From: Oasisia sp. SBJ-2009
Lineage: Eukaryota > Annelida > Polychaeta > Sabellida > Siboglinidae
Assembly (NCBI GenBank): GCA_964017155.1
Contig: OZ024861.1
Location: forward strand, 25,186,213 to 25,250,212
Direction of reading: 5' to 3'
DNA: 64,000 nucleotides
Part shown: positions 1-13,400 of the stretch, in pieces
Layout of the letters: the number at the start of each line of letters is the position of its first letter
Position numbering within the stretch: position 1 is the stretch's first letter
The notes under the pieces: generated by a model
Databases searched by the model: none
What the model saw: the letters and a program-made list of their open reading frames with translations, nothing else
What the model was told of the DNA's origin: nothing
Position numbers and translations under genes: made by a program

Positions 1-2020
1 GATATCCCGCCCATTTTGGGGCGATCCTCCCACGTCCTTCTACCCTTGTGTACCAGGGGAGGGGGTCTGCTGATTACATCGGTCTGTGCCTTGTGAAACT
101 AAATATAAGCATGCCCATATAGCCAGTGAGTTCCAGTGGCCTGGGTTTTATTATGCAAAAGAATCATTGAACCTGGATTCTTGGAAGTTGCGTGGGTCTG
201 GCCCAGGGTGTCATGTAATTGGACCATGTAGTGGAACTGGACTAAGGGTCAGTTGGGTGTCTCCACCAATCTCATGGCGTTGATGACAAACTGGTTTGAT
301 TCATTTGATTCGAAGCGTAAGACAAGGGCTGGCATTTTTTGTGAATGACGGGGCTAATTCCGTTTTTGAATAGATTAGTTATCATCAAACATCCATTTAT
401 GAACACACACATCAGTAGTGTCTTTTTTAGATGAATAACACGCCAGGTGACATTAAATAACACACAAATTGTGGATATTTTATTCAAATTTACAACTGGT
501 AGATTCCTGATACAGAACGGCAGAAGATCACCAGTTTAACAAAATGTACAACATGGTGATTATAGCAGGATCTTGTTCACCGTGCATGTTTACAAATTCA
601 ATTATGAATAGATTTTAAAATCACACAGCAGCCACATGGTGAATAGGTGTAATAGTTCATCCCTCAATACCACAAAAGACACTGCTGTTCAGAATGTGTT
701 CTTTATGGTTATGCAAAGCCATTTTCCCAGTTTTATGGTACTGGAAATTTTCAGAACTGAGTCTACTGACACAGATAACCTTAACCATAGGGAAAATATC
801 TGACAAGATTACTTACAATTAATTACAGGTACTCGAGAATTGTAGAAATAGGATCAATACTATGGGTAAAAATAAAACATATTTGTTGTTATATCACCAC
901 CAAGCACAGAAGATAAACAGGTCATAAATAACATGATTCTTGCTTACTCACATCAAACAGTTCGGAGTGCAATGCACAACTAGTAAAGGCTCAAATACAC
1001 ACACGGAAAAACAGACATGTTATCTTACAAATTTATCTTGAAGAAACGGGGCAATTATAGAATTTACATAATATTCAATGATTGTCGGCAATACGATTGA
1101 CACAAAAATCTCAACACAACTGACTGTCACACTTTGGCTTATCCAGAGCCCATTTGTATGCCTACAAGTGAATATATTATGAGATCACATATACCAGCTC
1201 ATTTTACAAAAATAGCAGTGATCTTTGTTTATCAACCATAATGCAAACACACCAACAGTCACTGTAGCTAGCTCGAATAGCAAATCACCGATAGTTTTGT
1301 GGTTACACGAAAGGCCACTTCTGATCAAGCTGTATAGAATCAGATATAAATTTTTTATTTAGCAACACGATTGTAAAATTACCATTATGTTCACCTGTAA
1401 ATATGACTTTCTCAACCAATTCCTAAATAAAAATGTATGTATCTGATTGACAACAAAGGAACAAGCTAACTAGATCTAAACATATCAACATCACAAGAAG
1501 TTGAAGACACCCGAACCTCTTTCAAATAAATGCAACACATGATTGGGCAATTAAGTCACATGACGCGCCATATTTTCAGGTAATGCTTTCTTCCGAGACA
1601 AACTAAGGAAGGCCAATAGTTGTTAGATCTTTGCAAATTATTGCTGTAGTACAAATAATCGTGGGGTAGTACTGTAGTAGACAACTAGACATAATCGGTG
1701 AAAGCTACGCCACCAGAAATTACAATCCTAATGGGTACTGGCCGATCCTTGTGTAAAAATCTTGATTTTAAGCTCAGCCAATGAAACCAGGTCAGACGAT
1801 CATAATATAAACACATTTCAGTAGTGAGAGAATGTTTAGCATGTAAACAGGGGTCAATATATATTGGCATTTCCGCTAGTTGTGTATCCGTCTTCAAATC
1901 TGGGCGGGTATTTGCACTCGTCTCACAGCTGAGGCAGTCACAACTAGTGCAGGATTAGCCAGGGGTAGTTAGCATGGCAAACAACCCTGACTTGTGAGGG
2001 AGATGTTGAAGAGTACGTTC
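1..2020. other. No gene or named repeat seen
   Basis: AT-rich DNA with only short chance open frames. No domain, tRNA or splice-bounded exon was recognised. Confidence 0.5.
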
Positions 2021-2370
2021 CCAGCAAACAGCCCATGATTTCACATGTTCTGTAAGTAAATTCACGAGTACAACTGGCTCAATTCACGTGTTTCCATACG
2101 TGAATTCACCGGATTCTGTGAACAAATTTGGTGTGTCGACACGCGTTTACTGTGAAATCACGAGTTTTTCACGTGATGACACGTACCAGTGAAACCGTAC
2201 CAGTTCTGACCCAGTACGACTCATGTCAAACTCGTTCAAAACTTGTGACAACAGGCAGAACACGTGTATTCACGTGAATACACATGAAACCATGTACTGG
2301 TGGAGCGGTACCAATTATGAACCTGTATGACACGTGCCAACTGGTTCAGAAATGGTTCCTTGTTTGCTGG
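2021..2370 (+). mobile_element. CCAGCAAACA-ended MITE, copy 1
   Basis: About 350 bp with inverted ends CCAGCAAACA and TTGTTTGCTGG. The interior is rich in CACGTG and TTCACGTGAA palindromes. No protein is encoded. Three more copies are at 15252, 33550 and 45047, all in the same orientation. No clear target duplication is seen at this copy. Confidence 0.8.
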
Positions 2371-3860
2371 GTTATATATCACCAGTTAGCCACACTCTAT
2401 TCCTCCTCCTCCTTGCTCCTGTACCGGGGCAAAGTTAAATGTGATATTGTTATAAAACAATGATTTGTATGTGATGGCCATGTCATAAATAAAAAAGTTC
2501 TGGTCGTAGATCAAAGTGATTATTATATAGTCATGCATGTACAGAGCATATTGCACAGGTACTATAACGGCTTATTCGTCTAGTCTATAACTTAACATCC
2601 TGGAAATGCACAAGCAACAAGTCTGTATCGCATACAATATACCATACAACAAACTACCAATTCTTTTCATTTGTTGCCACAGTCTGGTAGTAGAAATATC
2701 AAAATGGCATAAGTTAGTTGGATCGATCACGTTTTGTGAATTGCCATTAGTATTCTAGTTTACTATTATACAAAGGATGGTGTCTTAAGTTAAATTGTAG
2801 AACTTAAAATATGAATCTCCAAAAGCCTCACAGATCGGTTCCACCAAATGTAACAAAATATATTGAACCAGATCCGACGCTTGTAAGTATCGATCTTCAC
2901 TAAAGCCAGTGTGGCTAATGCCACACACCAAAAGGAACCAACTAAATACATCTACATTACAAACATGGTTTGGTGCAATGCTGGACTTAATAGCCAATTG
3001 GTCTATTTATAGCATGGCCATACATACTTCAAAACGAAATGTATGTATTCTCCATCATGTGACCTGTTGCTTAGCAACAAGCCACTCAATGTCCATAGAG
3101 CTCAACGTGGTTGCTGTTCAGCTTCGATGGAGTTTTTCCTTTGCAACGGGTCACATGATAGACAGACCAACAGGTTATTGTATGTACCTGGGTAATGGTG
3201 AATTGACGTTGGAAATATTAGTGGGTATATCAAATCAGTTGTTATTTTTACTTATTTGTTACACAATTTAAAATGGCCTAATCAAACATGAAGGCCAATA
3301 TTGGTTTCTTACAGCACACCCTATTCAGATAATTGTATATTCTACCATAGTAGCTGGTGTACAAATGCTCAAAAATGGCTCAGAGGACTACTAACTGATA
3401 GATGATGCTGTTTGTAAGTTGTGACATGACTAATTTATTTGTTTCATTTCGTAAATAATATAAAGTTAATGGAGAGAAGTAAATGAACACAAAACTACTA
3501 TTACAACCTTACTTATTGTTCTTTCTTGAGTTAGCAGGCAAATATTTTGAAAACTCATTGGAAAGGACAATTGGGACTGATTCAAAGCAACACCTAATGT
3601 CAAGCAATAACAAAATATCGACCAACCCATTGTGAGTTCAATCTACAATCACATTAGGAGCTGGGTGAATCAAATTCCACGGCACTCACCATACAAATGC
3701 AGTTTAGTGGAGAAACTGCCCATGAAGTCGCGGGTTTTCCCCTATGTGGAGATTCGTGTAACTTTCTACTGCAAGAATCCTGCAGAATTCTACAGGAGAA
3801 TCACAGTGAACCATGTAGGTAAACATTTTGCAGATTATCATCTGCAATATCAACATAAAC
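2371..3860. other. No gene seen
   Basis: AT-rich DNA beyond the likely 3' end of MLYCD. Short open frames (for example 2909-3271) lack recognisable domains. Confidence 0.5.
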
Positions 3861-3863
3861 ACA

Positions 3864-3869
3864 TTTATT
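3864..3869 (-). terminator. Candidate poly(A) signal of MLYCD
   Basis: AATAAA on the minus strand, about 365 bp past the MLYCD stop codon. It would give a 3' UTR of roughly 380 nt including the CA/GT repeat at 3907-3933. No transcript evidence is available. Confidence 0.35.
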
Positions 3870-3906
3870 TCTATAGACTGGAATGTAAGGATCACGCACG
3901 CTCAAT

Positions 3907-3933
3907 AACACACAGACACACACACACACACAC
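3907..3933. repeat. (CA)n microsatellite in the likely MLYCD 3' UTR
   Basis: An imperfect run of CA dinucleotides, (GT)n in the sense of the transcript. Confidence 0.8.
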
Positions 3934-4233
3934 TATTCCGAGGTCAGTTTGTCTTGTCTTATGACCGAGCTAAACACTTCTATCATGTCGATGCGACAAA
4001 ACGTGAAACACAGCATTGTTCATGACTGCAATCGTGAAAACTACAGCCTCAACGACCCACGACATTATGCAGAGAATGCAGCGAAACACTGCTGCCACGT
4101 CCATCTTCCCATGGTTGCTGTCCAGCATTGCGCAGTCGAAACACTGATGTTCGTCGCGCTAAAAGTCCGCTGTTCAATCAAAGCCACAGGCAGTTTGGTT
4201 GCGATCGACACGCACACCGACGGAAGTCGCGCA

Positions 4234-4466
4234 TCAACTTGATTTCGCTTCGCTGTTTTTTGACAAGTCCTTGATGAGGTCGAGGAACTGTGTGGATGCT
4301 GCGATCTTGTGCTTCTCCATGTAGGCGCCGCTGTTCTCCTCCGCCTCCTCCAGGAAGTACCGGTAGTTGACCATGATGCCACAGGAGACACCGATGCCTC
4401 GGGCCGATATGTCCGCCTGCCAATTTAGCCGCCACATCACCGCGCCATTCCGCAGGTGAAAGTGAG
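4234..4466 (-). CDS. MLYCD: MLYCD terminal coding exon with stop codon
   Basis: The acceptor TTCTTCCAG precedes this exon, and its first two bases complete a codon split in phase 1. It encodes about 76 residues beginning [15 protein letters not shown], followed by [21 protein letters not shown] and a helical tail. The histidine of HFHL is the expected catalytic histidine. The TGA stop is at 4236-4234. The last residues are SKNSEAKSS, whereas vertebrate homologues end in the peroxisomal signal SKL. Confidence 0.93.
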
Positions 4467-7400
4467 CTGGAAGAACAAGAGTCGTAGAATAATCCCATGT
4501 GAGGTAATAATTCAAGTGGTGACATCTGGTCACAGCGATTAGGCCAGTAGCAGGGCTTTATGCAGGATAAAATTATTGCCAGTCACACATGTTTTGGTGG
4601 ACACATGGATGTTAACTGTTAAGCTAGTTTACAAACTTTCGGATGTGTCTGATGACCTGAAATGGGCTACATACTCACACATATGACACCATTTACACTC
4701 ACTTTCAAGGCATAACTAACAATATCTATGGTTTTGGAAGACATTTTTATTTGCTCCTTCATTTTTTTACCCGTCCACCCATATTTTTGCCCATCCCTAT
4801 TCGTTTTTACCCGTCCTAATGATGGGTGGACGGGTCTCTACATAAAGCTATGAGTCTATGACCAGTAGTAATCACAGTAGTATCCTAGTGGCATCCGTAG
4901 TAATCAGTCTGAGTCTTTATAAATCCAGTTCAAACCAGTACTGGACCCATTCGCCATCCTGAGTTCGTGAAACAGCATCGTGTCGTTCACTGCGTAGTTC
5001 AATTGATTTTATTCGTGTTTGCAAATTTATAGTGTTGGTGTTGGGAAATTGTGTATCCTCCCACCTCCATGTTCCACACTGTATATACTGTATTGTATGC
5101 ATTGTAGTTTCTTGACGCTTTTCCCTGTCTAAGTGTACACAAATTTGTGCTTGAAATTCTAAATAGTTACATTCTTAAATAAAGCAGCGTCCAGTCACTA
5201 GCAGCGTGTAAAGCATTCGACACAATTCTGCTCGACACACCTGTTCAATCAAACGACATCAGGGAAGTGTTCAGCCATACACAATTAATGCACAGCAAAG
5301 ATTATTCAGAAACAAATATTCACCACTGTTAATCGTCAGGCATTCATTCATACAACTGATTGAACTGGAATGATGTAGAGTGAACCAACTTGCCTATGGT
5401 TTGAACTGGTCTTTGTCAAAACAGTTTCCAAAGAACGTATGCATCCGGGGTGGCAAACTTTCAAGTACTTGCCTTTGATGGAAATGTTTTTATTTTATTA
5501 ATATTCCCAGTCCACTATTTAGTTGAGAATTTTTACATAACTCTGCGCAATCATAGAACATAATAATAATGTAAAATCTGGATATTTTCTGAAACCATCC
5601 CTGACATGTTTGCGTAAGTTCTGCTGTAAGTGACAACACAGAAAAGCAAACTGGACTGCAGTTACTGACATAACCATGGAGATGATCATACAGACCGTGA
5701 AGGTGGTCTCATAGATTTAACAAGAGTGCCACCAAGAGTTTCAACTCTAGATGGCAGGTGGACTAGGAAGCCCTTTGGCTTATCAAGAGTCCAACCTATC
5801 TATCTAAGTATACCCCGCCCATCTTAGGTATTTTATTTTTAAATATATTAACACTACTAGCACCTACACAATCAGCGGATAATCTGTTCAATTCATTTAC
5901 AGTTTAGTCTACACTGCTGCTTTTCTAATGTAACTCCATGTAACCCCATAGATCCAGTTACAAACAATCAAGATAAATGAAAATGTTCTAATATCTAGTC
6001 TACACTGCTTCTTTGCTAATGTAACTCTATGTAACCCCATAGATTCACTTAGAGCGCAATGGCTCAGGGGTAGAGCTCCGGACTCTCGACTAAAGAGAAC
6101 CCAGGTTCGAATCCTGTGCTGCAGTGATAAAACCTTGGGCAAGTTTTTTCACTCTACATTGCTCCAGTTCACTCAGCTGTATAAATGAGTACCTGGCTAT
6201 AGACAGTGGTGGATATGTGTACAAGCAGCCTTCGCGCATTAATTGTAGCATGTGGCTGGGTGCTTCCCCGAGAAGTTGAGATGGTATTTGATTGAACAGG
6301 TCTGCCGTGGAAAGTAAAGTGTAAAGCGCTTTGAGCAGACCTATGGGCTGGATAATGCGCTATATAAAAACTGTGTTTTTTTTTTAGTAACTGCGCTGGT
6401 CCTGATTCCCGACCCCACTTACCAACGGGGTTGTAGGCGAATCCTCTCCTCTTGACTGTATACAGGTAGTGAGCACAGTTTCGCAGTAGGGGCGTCTGTA
6501 GCACTCTCACCATCGTCTCGTTCGATGACCAATGGTTCTTCTGCAAAGTGTCTTTCAGACACGCCATCGTCGACCTCTCCGGTGACGGCGAGTAGAGGGC
6601 GCTTCTGAGCTCCGAGAGTTCTGCGCTTGTAAACAATGTCTGCGTAGGATCCTCACCGATATCTGGTGAATGGAACAGAACAAACCTTACTCAAACTGCT
6701 GAATAAATCTTATATTACAACAAGATATACGACAAACATTTTTCATGCTGTTTTTGTTTTATAATTTCTTTCTGGTTACTTGCAAAGTGTAATTGTATGG
6801 CTGATGTTTAGCCTTCAATGCGTAGAACTTGTCGGTTCAGCAATGACATACAATACAGAAACATGGACACTCACCAATCAGGCAACGAATAAGCTAACAG
6901 TCATAAAAACAAAGATGGAAAGAATCACATTTCAGGGCAGGAAAACAAACATCTGGGTAAGATATAAGGTAAATGTCATAGATACGACTGAAGGAATCTA
7001 AAGACAGAAGCGAATGAAACTGAGCAGGGCACATACCCCCTTAGGGTAGTTAGAATACAAGGTAACTGGAAACTCCCCTTGGAGGGAAACAACCCAGAGG
7101 AAGACCAATGAGATGACATAGAGATGAATTGATACTAGAAAGTTACCATCTGGCAGACGGTAGCACAAGACAGGCAGCTCTAAAAACGTCAAGCTGAGTT
7201 CTTCACCCAACCACAGCCCAGGGACATTACGGCTGTACAATATTTAAAATTTACATAGCTGAGCTTTTAGTGTTTTAAATAAAAAGCAGGAAATGCAATC
7301 CAGGGTCATGTAAGGTTTACGTCATAATTATACTTAAGTACACAGCATATAATTAGTGTCAATCTTGAGGCATGAGCCCGGCAGTATTTGGGTTGGGCCA

Positions 7401-10400
7401 TCTTTTTTGAAACGACTGCAGCATGATGATTATCAAATGGAATTGAGTCAATTCTAGTTATCATATTTATGGACATGTTAAAACAACAACAAAAACAAAG
7501 CATTAACCATGGACTGATAACATAGTCTAAACAGATGAGGTCATTCAGTGTACAGTGGGGTGTATTTGATAAGCCACTCCAAATCTGCATCTATTTTGCT
7601 TGTAGCTATGGGGAAAAAACTATTGAAGTTTCAAAGCTGTTTTTTCCGAGTGCTGTCTGTGAGAGATGATGAGATAGCCGCATTCCCTCAATTTCTACAC
7701 ACAGGTGCAGCAAGTTCGCTGTTTGCTGATTACAGATAAGCTGTTTTGAATAGCGCCTGTTATCTAGCCGTCGCTCATTGAATGCACAGTGACTTCAAGG
7801 ATACGTAACTTGCGGTTTCCTGCTTCAGAATGTTTTAGACTTTATATATGTCAGTATTAGATGACATTGACACCATGTGACTGAGTGCCCTTTCTCAAGT
7901 AGCTCTCCACAGACTGACCATTCACACGTGCTATCTTCACAACAATCTCTCCATCACACATGTAGATGGAGCCAGATCAGTGATTCTGACTAAGTTCATG
8001 GTCAGGCAAAATTTGCCTTGAATGGTATAAAAAATGTGTTCATGCTTTGCCTAGTGTATGTTTTCCTGGACCTTGTATAAATATGATTTGTTCACAATTA
8101 ATAATAACAGAAAATACAATAACTATTATCCATCTATTATCTATTTTTCCTTGATTTGTTATCATAAGAGCAAGGGATGTTGACATCATCAACAGTGAAC
8201 AGAAGTACAATCAAACTGCTCATTCACACAATCCTACATTGTATGTGAATTTGTTATTTGCAGATACAAAACGTGTATGTCACCAACGTTATACTGCACC
8301 AAGCCACACAGAGCACCAGGTTTGGTTTAAATATCCTATACCTCAGGACCGTCATAAACCAAAACTTCCTAAACCTGAAAAAACACCATTACAAAACAAT
8401 TAGGACCTTCTTAAACGTCCCAAACCATTGCGAACTTCAGTAAAAACCCGAAACCATCGGCACCCTCCTTATTTAGCATTATAGACCACCAAGTTTAAAC
8501 AGATTTTAAACTGTCCGATCTTCATAAATATCCTGAAAAAACCACGACCATCACAATCCCCACCACTCAACACCAATCTTCATAAATGTCTGAACCACCG
8601 AGACACTCCTAAAACCACGAGGAACTCACAATCATTCGGACCACTATGACATCACACCATGTGCCTCCGCGCTTGTCTTACCATGCTGGTGTACGTATTT
8701 GGATATTTCCCCGACCAGCCAGTCCTTGAATCCAGGGATGGGAGAGAGACTTGAGAAGTGTTGCATCTTGGGAAACTCAGCGAGCATTTCCTGTACGACA
8801 CTTTTGATGAGGTAGTTGCCCATCTCGACTCCCTGCAGACCTGTCAAACCCAGACGACTGTTAAAGCAGCCCAGGAAATTAATCAGATCAAAATGGACGG
8901 AATAAAAACAGAGACGCTGTTGTTATGCTTCTCTTACGTTTATATGATAAGTGGCAAAAACCATATCATTACGCCAGTGAAATCTATGTCTCAAACAAAT
9001 CAAAATACATTTCACAAGCTGAATTTGTGTTTGATGTAAACCTACTTTATTTGCACACATCACCAAGCACTGTATACTTTGATAGTGGTTTGGTTTTCAT
9101 AATTCGTGAAAATGTTCATCAAGTTGGCAGTATATTATTCCAAACAAATTTCATAAATACACAACTAGCAATGTTCTACTTACTTCTACGTTTCGATCAC
9201 CATCGGCGGCCTACTTCAGGAACTGAATGTTTAGTGGTCACTGCTCGCTAGATGACCACTGAACATCCAGTTCCTGAAGAAGGCCGCTGATGGTGGTCGA
9301 AACGTAGAAGTAAGTAGAACATTGCTAGTTGTGTAATTATGAAATTTGTTTGGGGTTTTCATAATTTTTTATTTTTACAGAGGTGGCATCTAATGAGAAA
9401 AACTGGTATTAATGCACATCGATGCTATAATGTATATATGAACTGGGCTATGTAAATTCTCATGTAAAATCTCATGCCACATACTGAAGGAGTAGATTGT
9501 TGTTTTATCCTATGTCAAATATTATACGTTTTCGCATTTTGATTTTTTTTGAAACTATATAAATTATTATTTTTTAAAATTCCAAGTGCTGTGTTACCTT
9601 TCTGTGTGGATGTAATGGAATAAAAGATGACGGTGGTGATGCGTTCAGGGTCCTCTGATAACTCGTCCTGGTCACTGTCTGTCTCTGTGCTCAGGCGTGA
9701 GTCCTCAACTATCGTCTGTACGCAAGAAATAATCCAATAAATACCGAAGCGTCTCCAGTCAGGAGTGACTCTTCAAAAATTCACAACAATTATTTACCCC
9801 GTATAGTATCATTATAAAATTCCGTCAAAATTTTGAATTTTATTCAAGCACATGTTTATTGCCTATGACAAGATAGATGGATTTCTTATGCCATATGAAG
9901 CAAAATGAGACTTGGCCTGAAGCAGATGACATCATAACACCAGTCAGTGGTTGTTGCTGGTCGTCCTGTATTTGAGGGACAATCAAACTTTTGCTTAATT
10001 GTCCTGATTAGTCGTTCATTATTTGGATATTTTACTGTCCCAAGTGTGTAAGCCTACAACCAATGTTTCCACGGATCTACAGCCATCTCAGAAATTATCA
10101 TTTTGGCTGAGTAAACAAGAAATGTGTCTCTTCATGTCTGTTATGTGTATTATACGATATATTTTAACAATAGATGTCACACTATCTATGTGATATCCCA
10201 CAAGTATACTCTGATACCCTACATTTATACTCGGATACATCACCTGTATACTTTGATACCCTACCTGTATATTCTGATACTCTCCCTATATACTCAAATA
10301 CTCTACCTATATACTCTGACATTCTACATGTATACTCAGATACCCTACTTTTATGCATATACTCCAACTGTGTACTCCGATACCCCACCTTTATACTTTG

Positions 10401-13400
10401 ATACTATATCTATGTACTCAGATTATAGTGCTGGTTCGATACCAGGTTTTGTTCGATACCGATCGATACCTGAATTTTGTTCGATACTCGATACTCGATA
10501 CTTACGCTGTAAGTCTAATATTCACATAGAACACAGTTCCTAGTAGAAACAGTATGCAACAGAAGTAGTGCTGGTTCGATACCAGAATTCTTCGATACCG
10601 ATCGATATATTGCTGGTTCGATACCAGAATTCTTCCATATCAATCGATACCAGATTTTTATTCGATACTCAAAATTTACCTTGTAAGTGTAATTCAGTAC
10701 AGTAGAGATCTCCAAAGAAACACACTACTATCCACTTAGACTAATGCCACAGAAACACACACCATTTTTCACTTACAAGTAGGGAAATATGTGATAATTT
10801 TATAGTCATGCAAACAATGATTAAAATGCAATTTTCATTTTATGTAAGTAAACAAACAACAGTTTCAATATAATTGATTACTGTTGTAAAACTAAAAGGT
10901 AACTGTAATATAAAATTGAAATAAAGACAACTGCAATAAAATACCTAGTGACAAATAAATTCATCAATTGCACTGAATTATTTTAAATTAATAACAGTAC
11001 TTCACCCCAGCTGTTTGTAAATACACTATAATATAGCAGCTTAATTTCAATTCAATGTGTCTCCTAAAGTGACCATCAACAAATACAGCTGAAACATAAC
11101 ATACAAATAATATGTTATTATTATATTAAATATAAATACACCTATCAGCTACAATAGTGCCACTGCTAGCACAGCTGCACACTCACTGTTATAACTGTTT
11201 TATAATTAATTGTATCGTAAAGATAATTGTGATTTAACATCAAAACTGTATAGACGATTATAATAAAATATTATTAATTAATAATAGAAAAAATATTAAT
11301 AAAAATTACAATTGCACTTCCCAGTTCACACCAATTTTTTTTTAATATCAAACTTAAATTACCATGTTATCAAGTACACATAACAAGCCCCATAATGTTT
11401 TTGCAACTGTTTTCAAGAACCGGTCAATTTCTTCCTCTACCTCTGGCTCTGCCAGTGGTGAATCTGTTTGGCCAGTGCCAGTGACTGGCAGTGTCACAGT
11501 GAGAGTGACAGTAGATGCAGTAAGCACATCGTCATCGTTAATCAGTCACGTCGTGTATGTCACTTCTTGGCGATGTTTGCTGCAGTTACTTAGTAAATTC
11601 GGCAACCGATGGCGATTCGCTTCGACTGTAACTAGATGTCCATTGCTCGCTCACTGTCGAATATTTCGATAGAATACGTTCTCGAGTCAATGGCCAATGG
11701 CAATGCGACGTTGTCCACGACGTCGACGACGCCATACGATGAAAGTTGATCATCACGTTTTGGTAGCTTCGTGAATGGTGACATGTTTCGTCAAATTCGA
11801 TGTATTTCCCCCGCTATCTTTGAGACGCCTCTAGCACAGCAGACACTCTTTGTTGGAAAACTGCCAAATTATTAGTGATGAACGTTGCGACTTGTTGTCG
11901 TTCGCCTTGGTTGTGGGCATCGTGTACGGCAAATGAAATGGTGGCGCCACCAAACGGAACCCGGATAAACATAACCTCCACATCGCGCTCGAATAAATAT
12001 TTATATTAATAATATTATTATTAAACTAGTTTCATAAATACTAGTGCGTGCAATAAACACTCTATACAAATACTATAGGATGTGTGTTTGTGTACGCGTA
12101 ACTGTAAATAAAGTAGGGAGAAAGATGGCATGGTACTGCCACCAAACGAGAGCGCCACATACGAACCTTGGTTTGGGTAACGAGGCTAAGCGAAGTCTGA
12201 CCTACGCTAAGATAGCACACAGAAAACAGTTATTATAGAGACTACTTCTACAATAAAGTTTTAGAAAACAATTCACATTTTATGTTATATTATTTTTTAA
12301 ACAACCATGCCTAAGTCAATTTAGGCTGCGAAGCGCTGTAGTGATAGCTCCCGTAAACAACGTCGCCATCAACAACGATGTTGCGCCTTCGCATCGACTT
12401 CGTCAAATGGACTCGATGTCGAATATCGAAGGTATCGAAGGTATCGAAGGTATCGAAGGTATCGAAGGTATCGAAGGTATCGAAGGTATCGAAGGTATCG
12501 AAGGTATCGAAGGTATCGAAGGTATTGTAGGTATCGAAAGTATCAAATAGTGGGCGTTCGATACCAAAAATATCGAAGTATCGCGATACCACTAAATATC
12601 GGTATCGAACTTTCGCAAGTATCGCGATACTTCGATATTTTTTGTATCGAACCAGCACTACTCAGATACTCTACCTATATACTCAGATACCCCACATACT
12701 CTATCTGTATACTCTGACACCCTACCTATATACTCTGATACTCTCTGATACTCTACCTATATATTCTGACACCCCACCTTTATACTCTGATACTCTCTGA
12801 TACTCTACCTGTATACTTTGACACCCCACCTATATACTCTGTTACTCTACCTGTATACTCTTTGAGATGTTGTCTGTAAGCGCTGTGTGTAGGACTACGA
12901 CAGGTTCCCGTGGCATACTCTTGTGTGTGAAGATGAAGCAGCGTCGGTACGGACCGACCCGCCGCTTTAAGTCCGTCCAATTCCTGATTGGATGCACCGC
13001 CTCGTACTCCGAGATCTGTAGCCAGGTGGAATCACTTGTAGAACACGTAGCTCATTTTACTTTTCTACAATTGTGCTCTGGGAACTGGCATAGGGAGTTT
13101 AAAGCGACATGGTCCATTCGTGGCTTTTTATTTTTATTGTAAAATCATGTTATACAGTATAAATTATAACTATTATAGCGTAAAGAAGTCAAAATATGTT
13201 TTCATGTACCATTTAGGGGTTGAAAATAGACGCAGTAAGGGCGCTTAACTCTGTGTACACATCGACCACGAGGCGTTTTCGAAACCGTTGTAGGCGTGGC
13301 TAAAAGCCCAATCGTTTGCGTCACTGGCACATTGTTGAAAAAGGCAAGGATTGGCGGAATCTTCGCTAATAATTGTGATAGTGATGTAAGCAATCCACGA

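Noticed and set aside
6053..6125. A functional tRNA gene
   Set aside because: A and B boxes are present but the rest does not fold into a clear cloverleaf, and the sequence runs on into a SINE body.
12311..12658. FDTFDTFDT repeat protein
   Set aside because: Translation of the 9-bp repeat in the hAT-like element.
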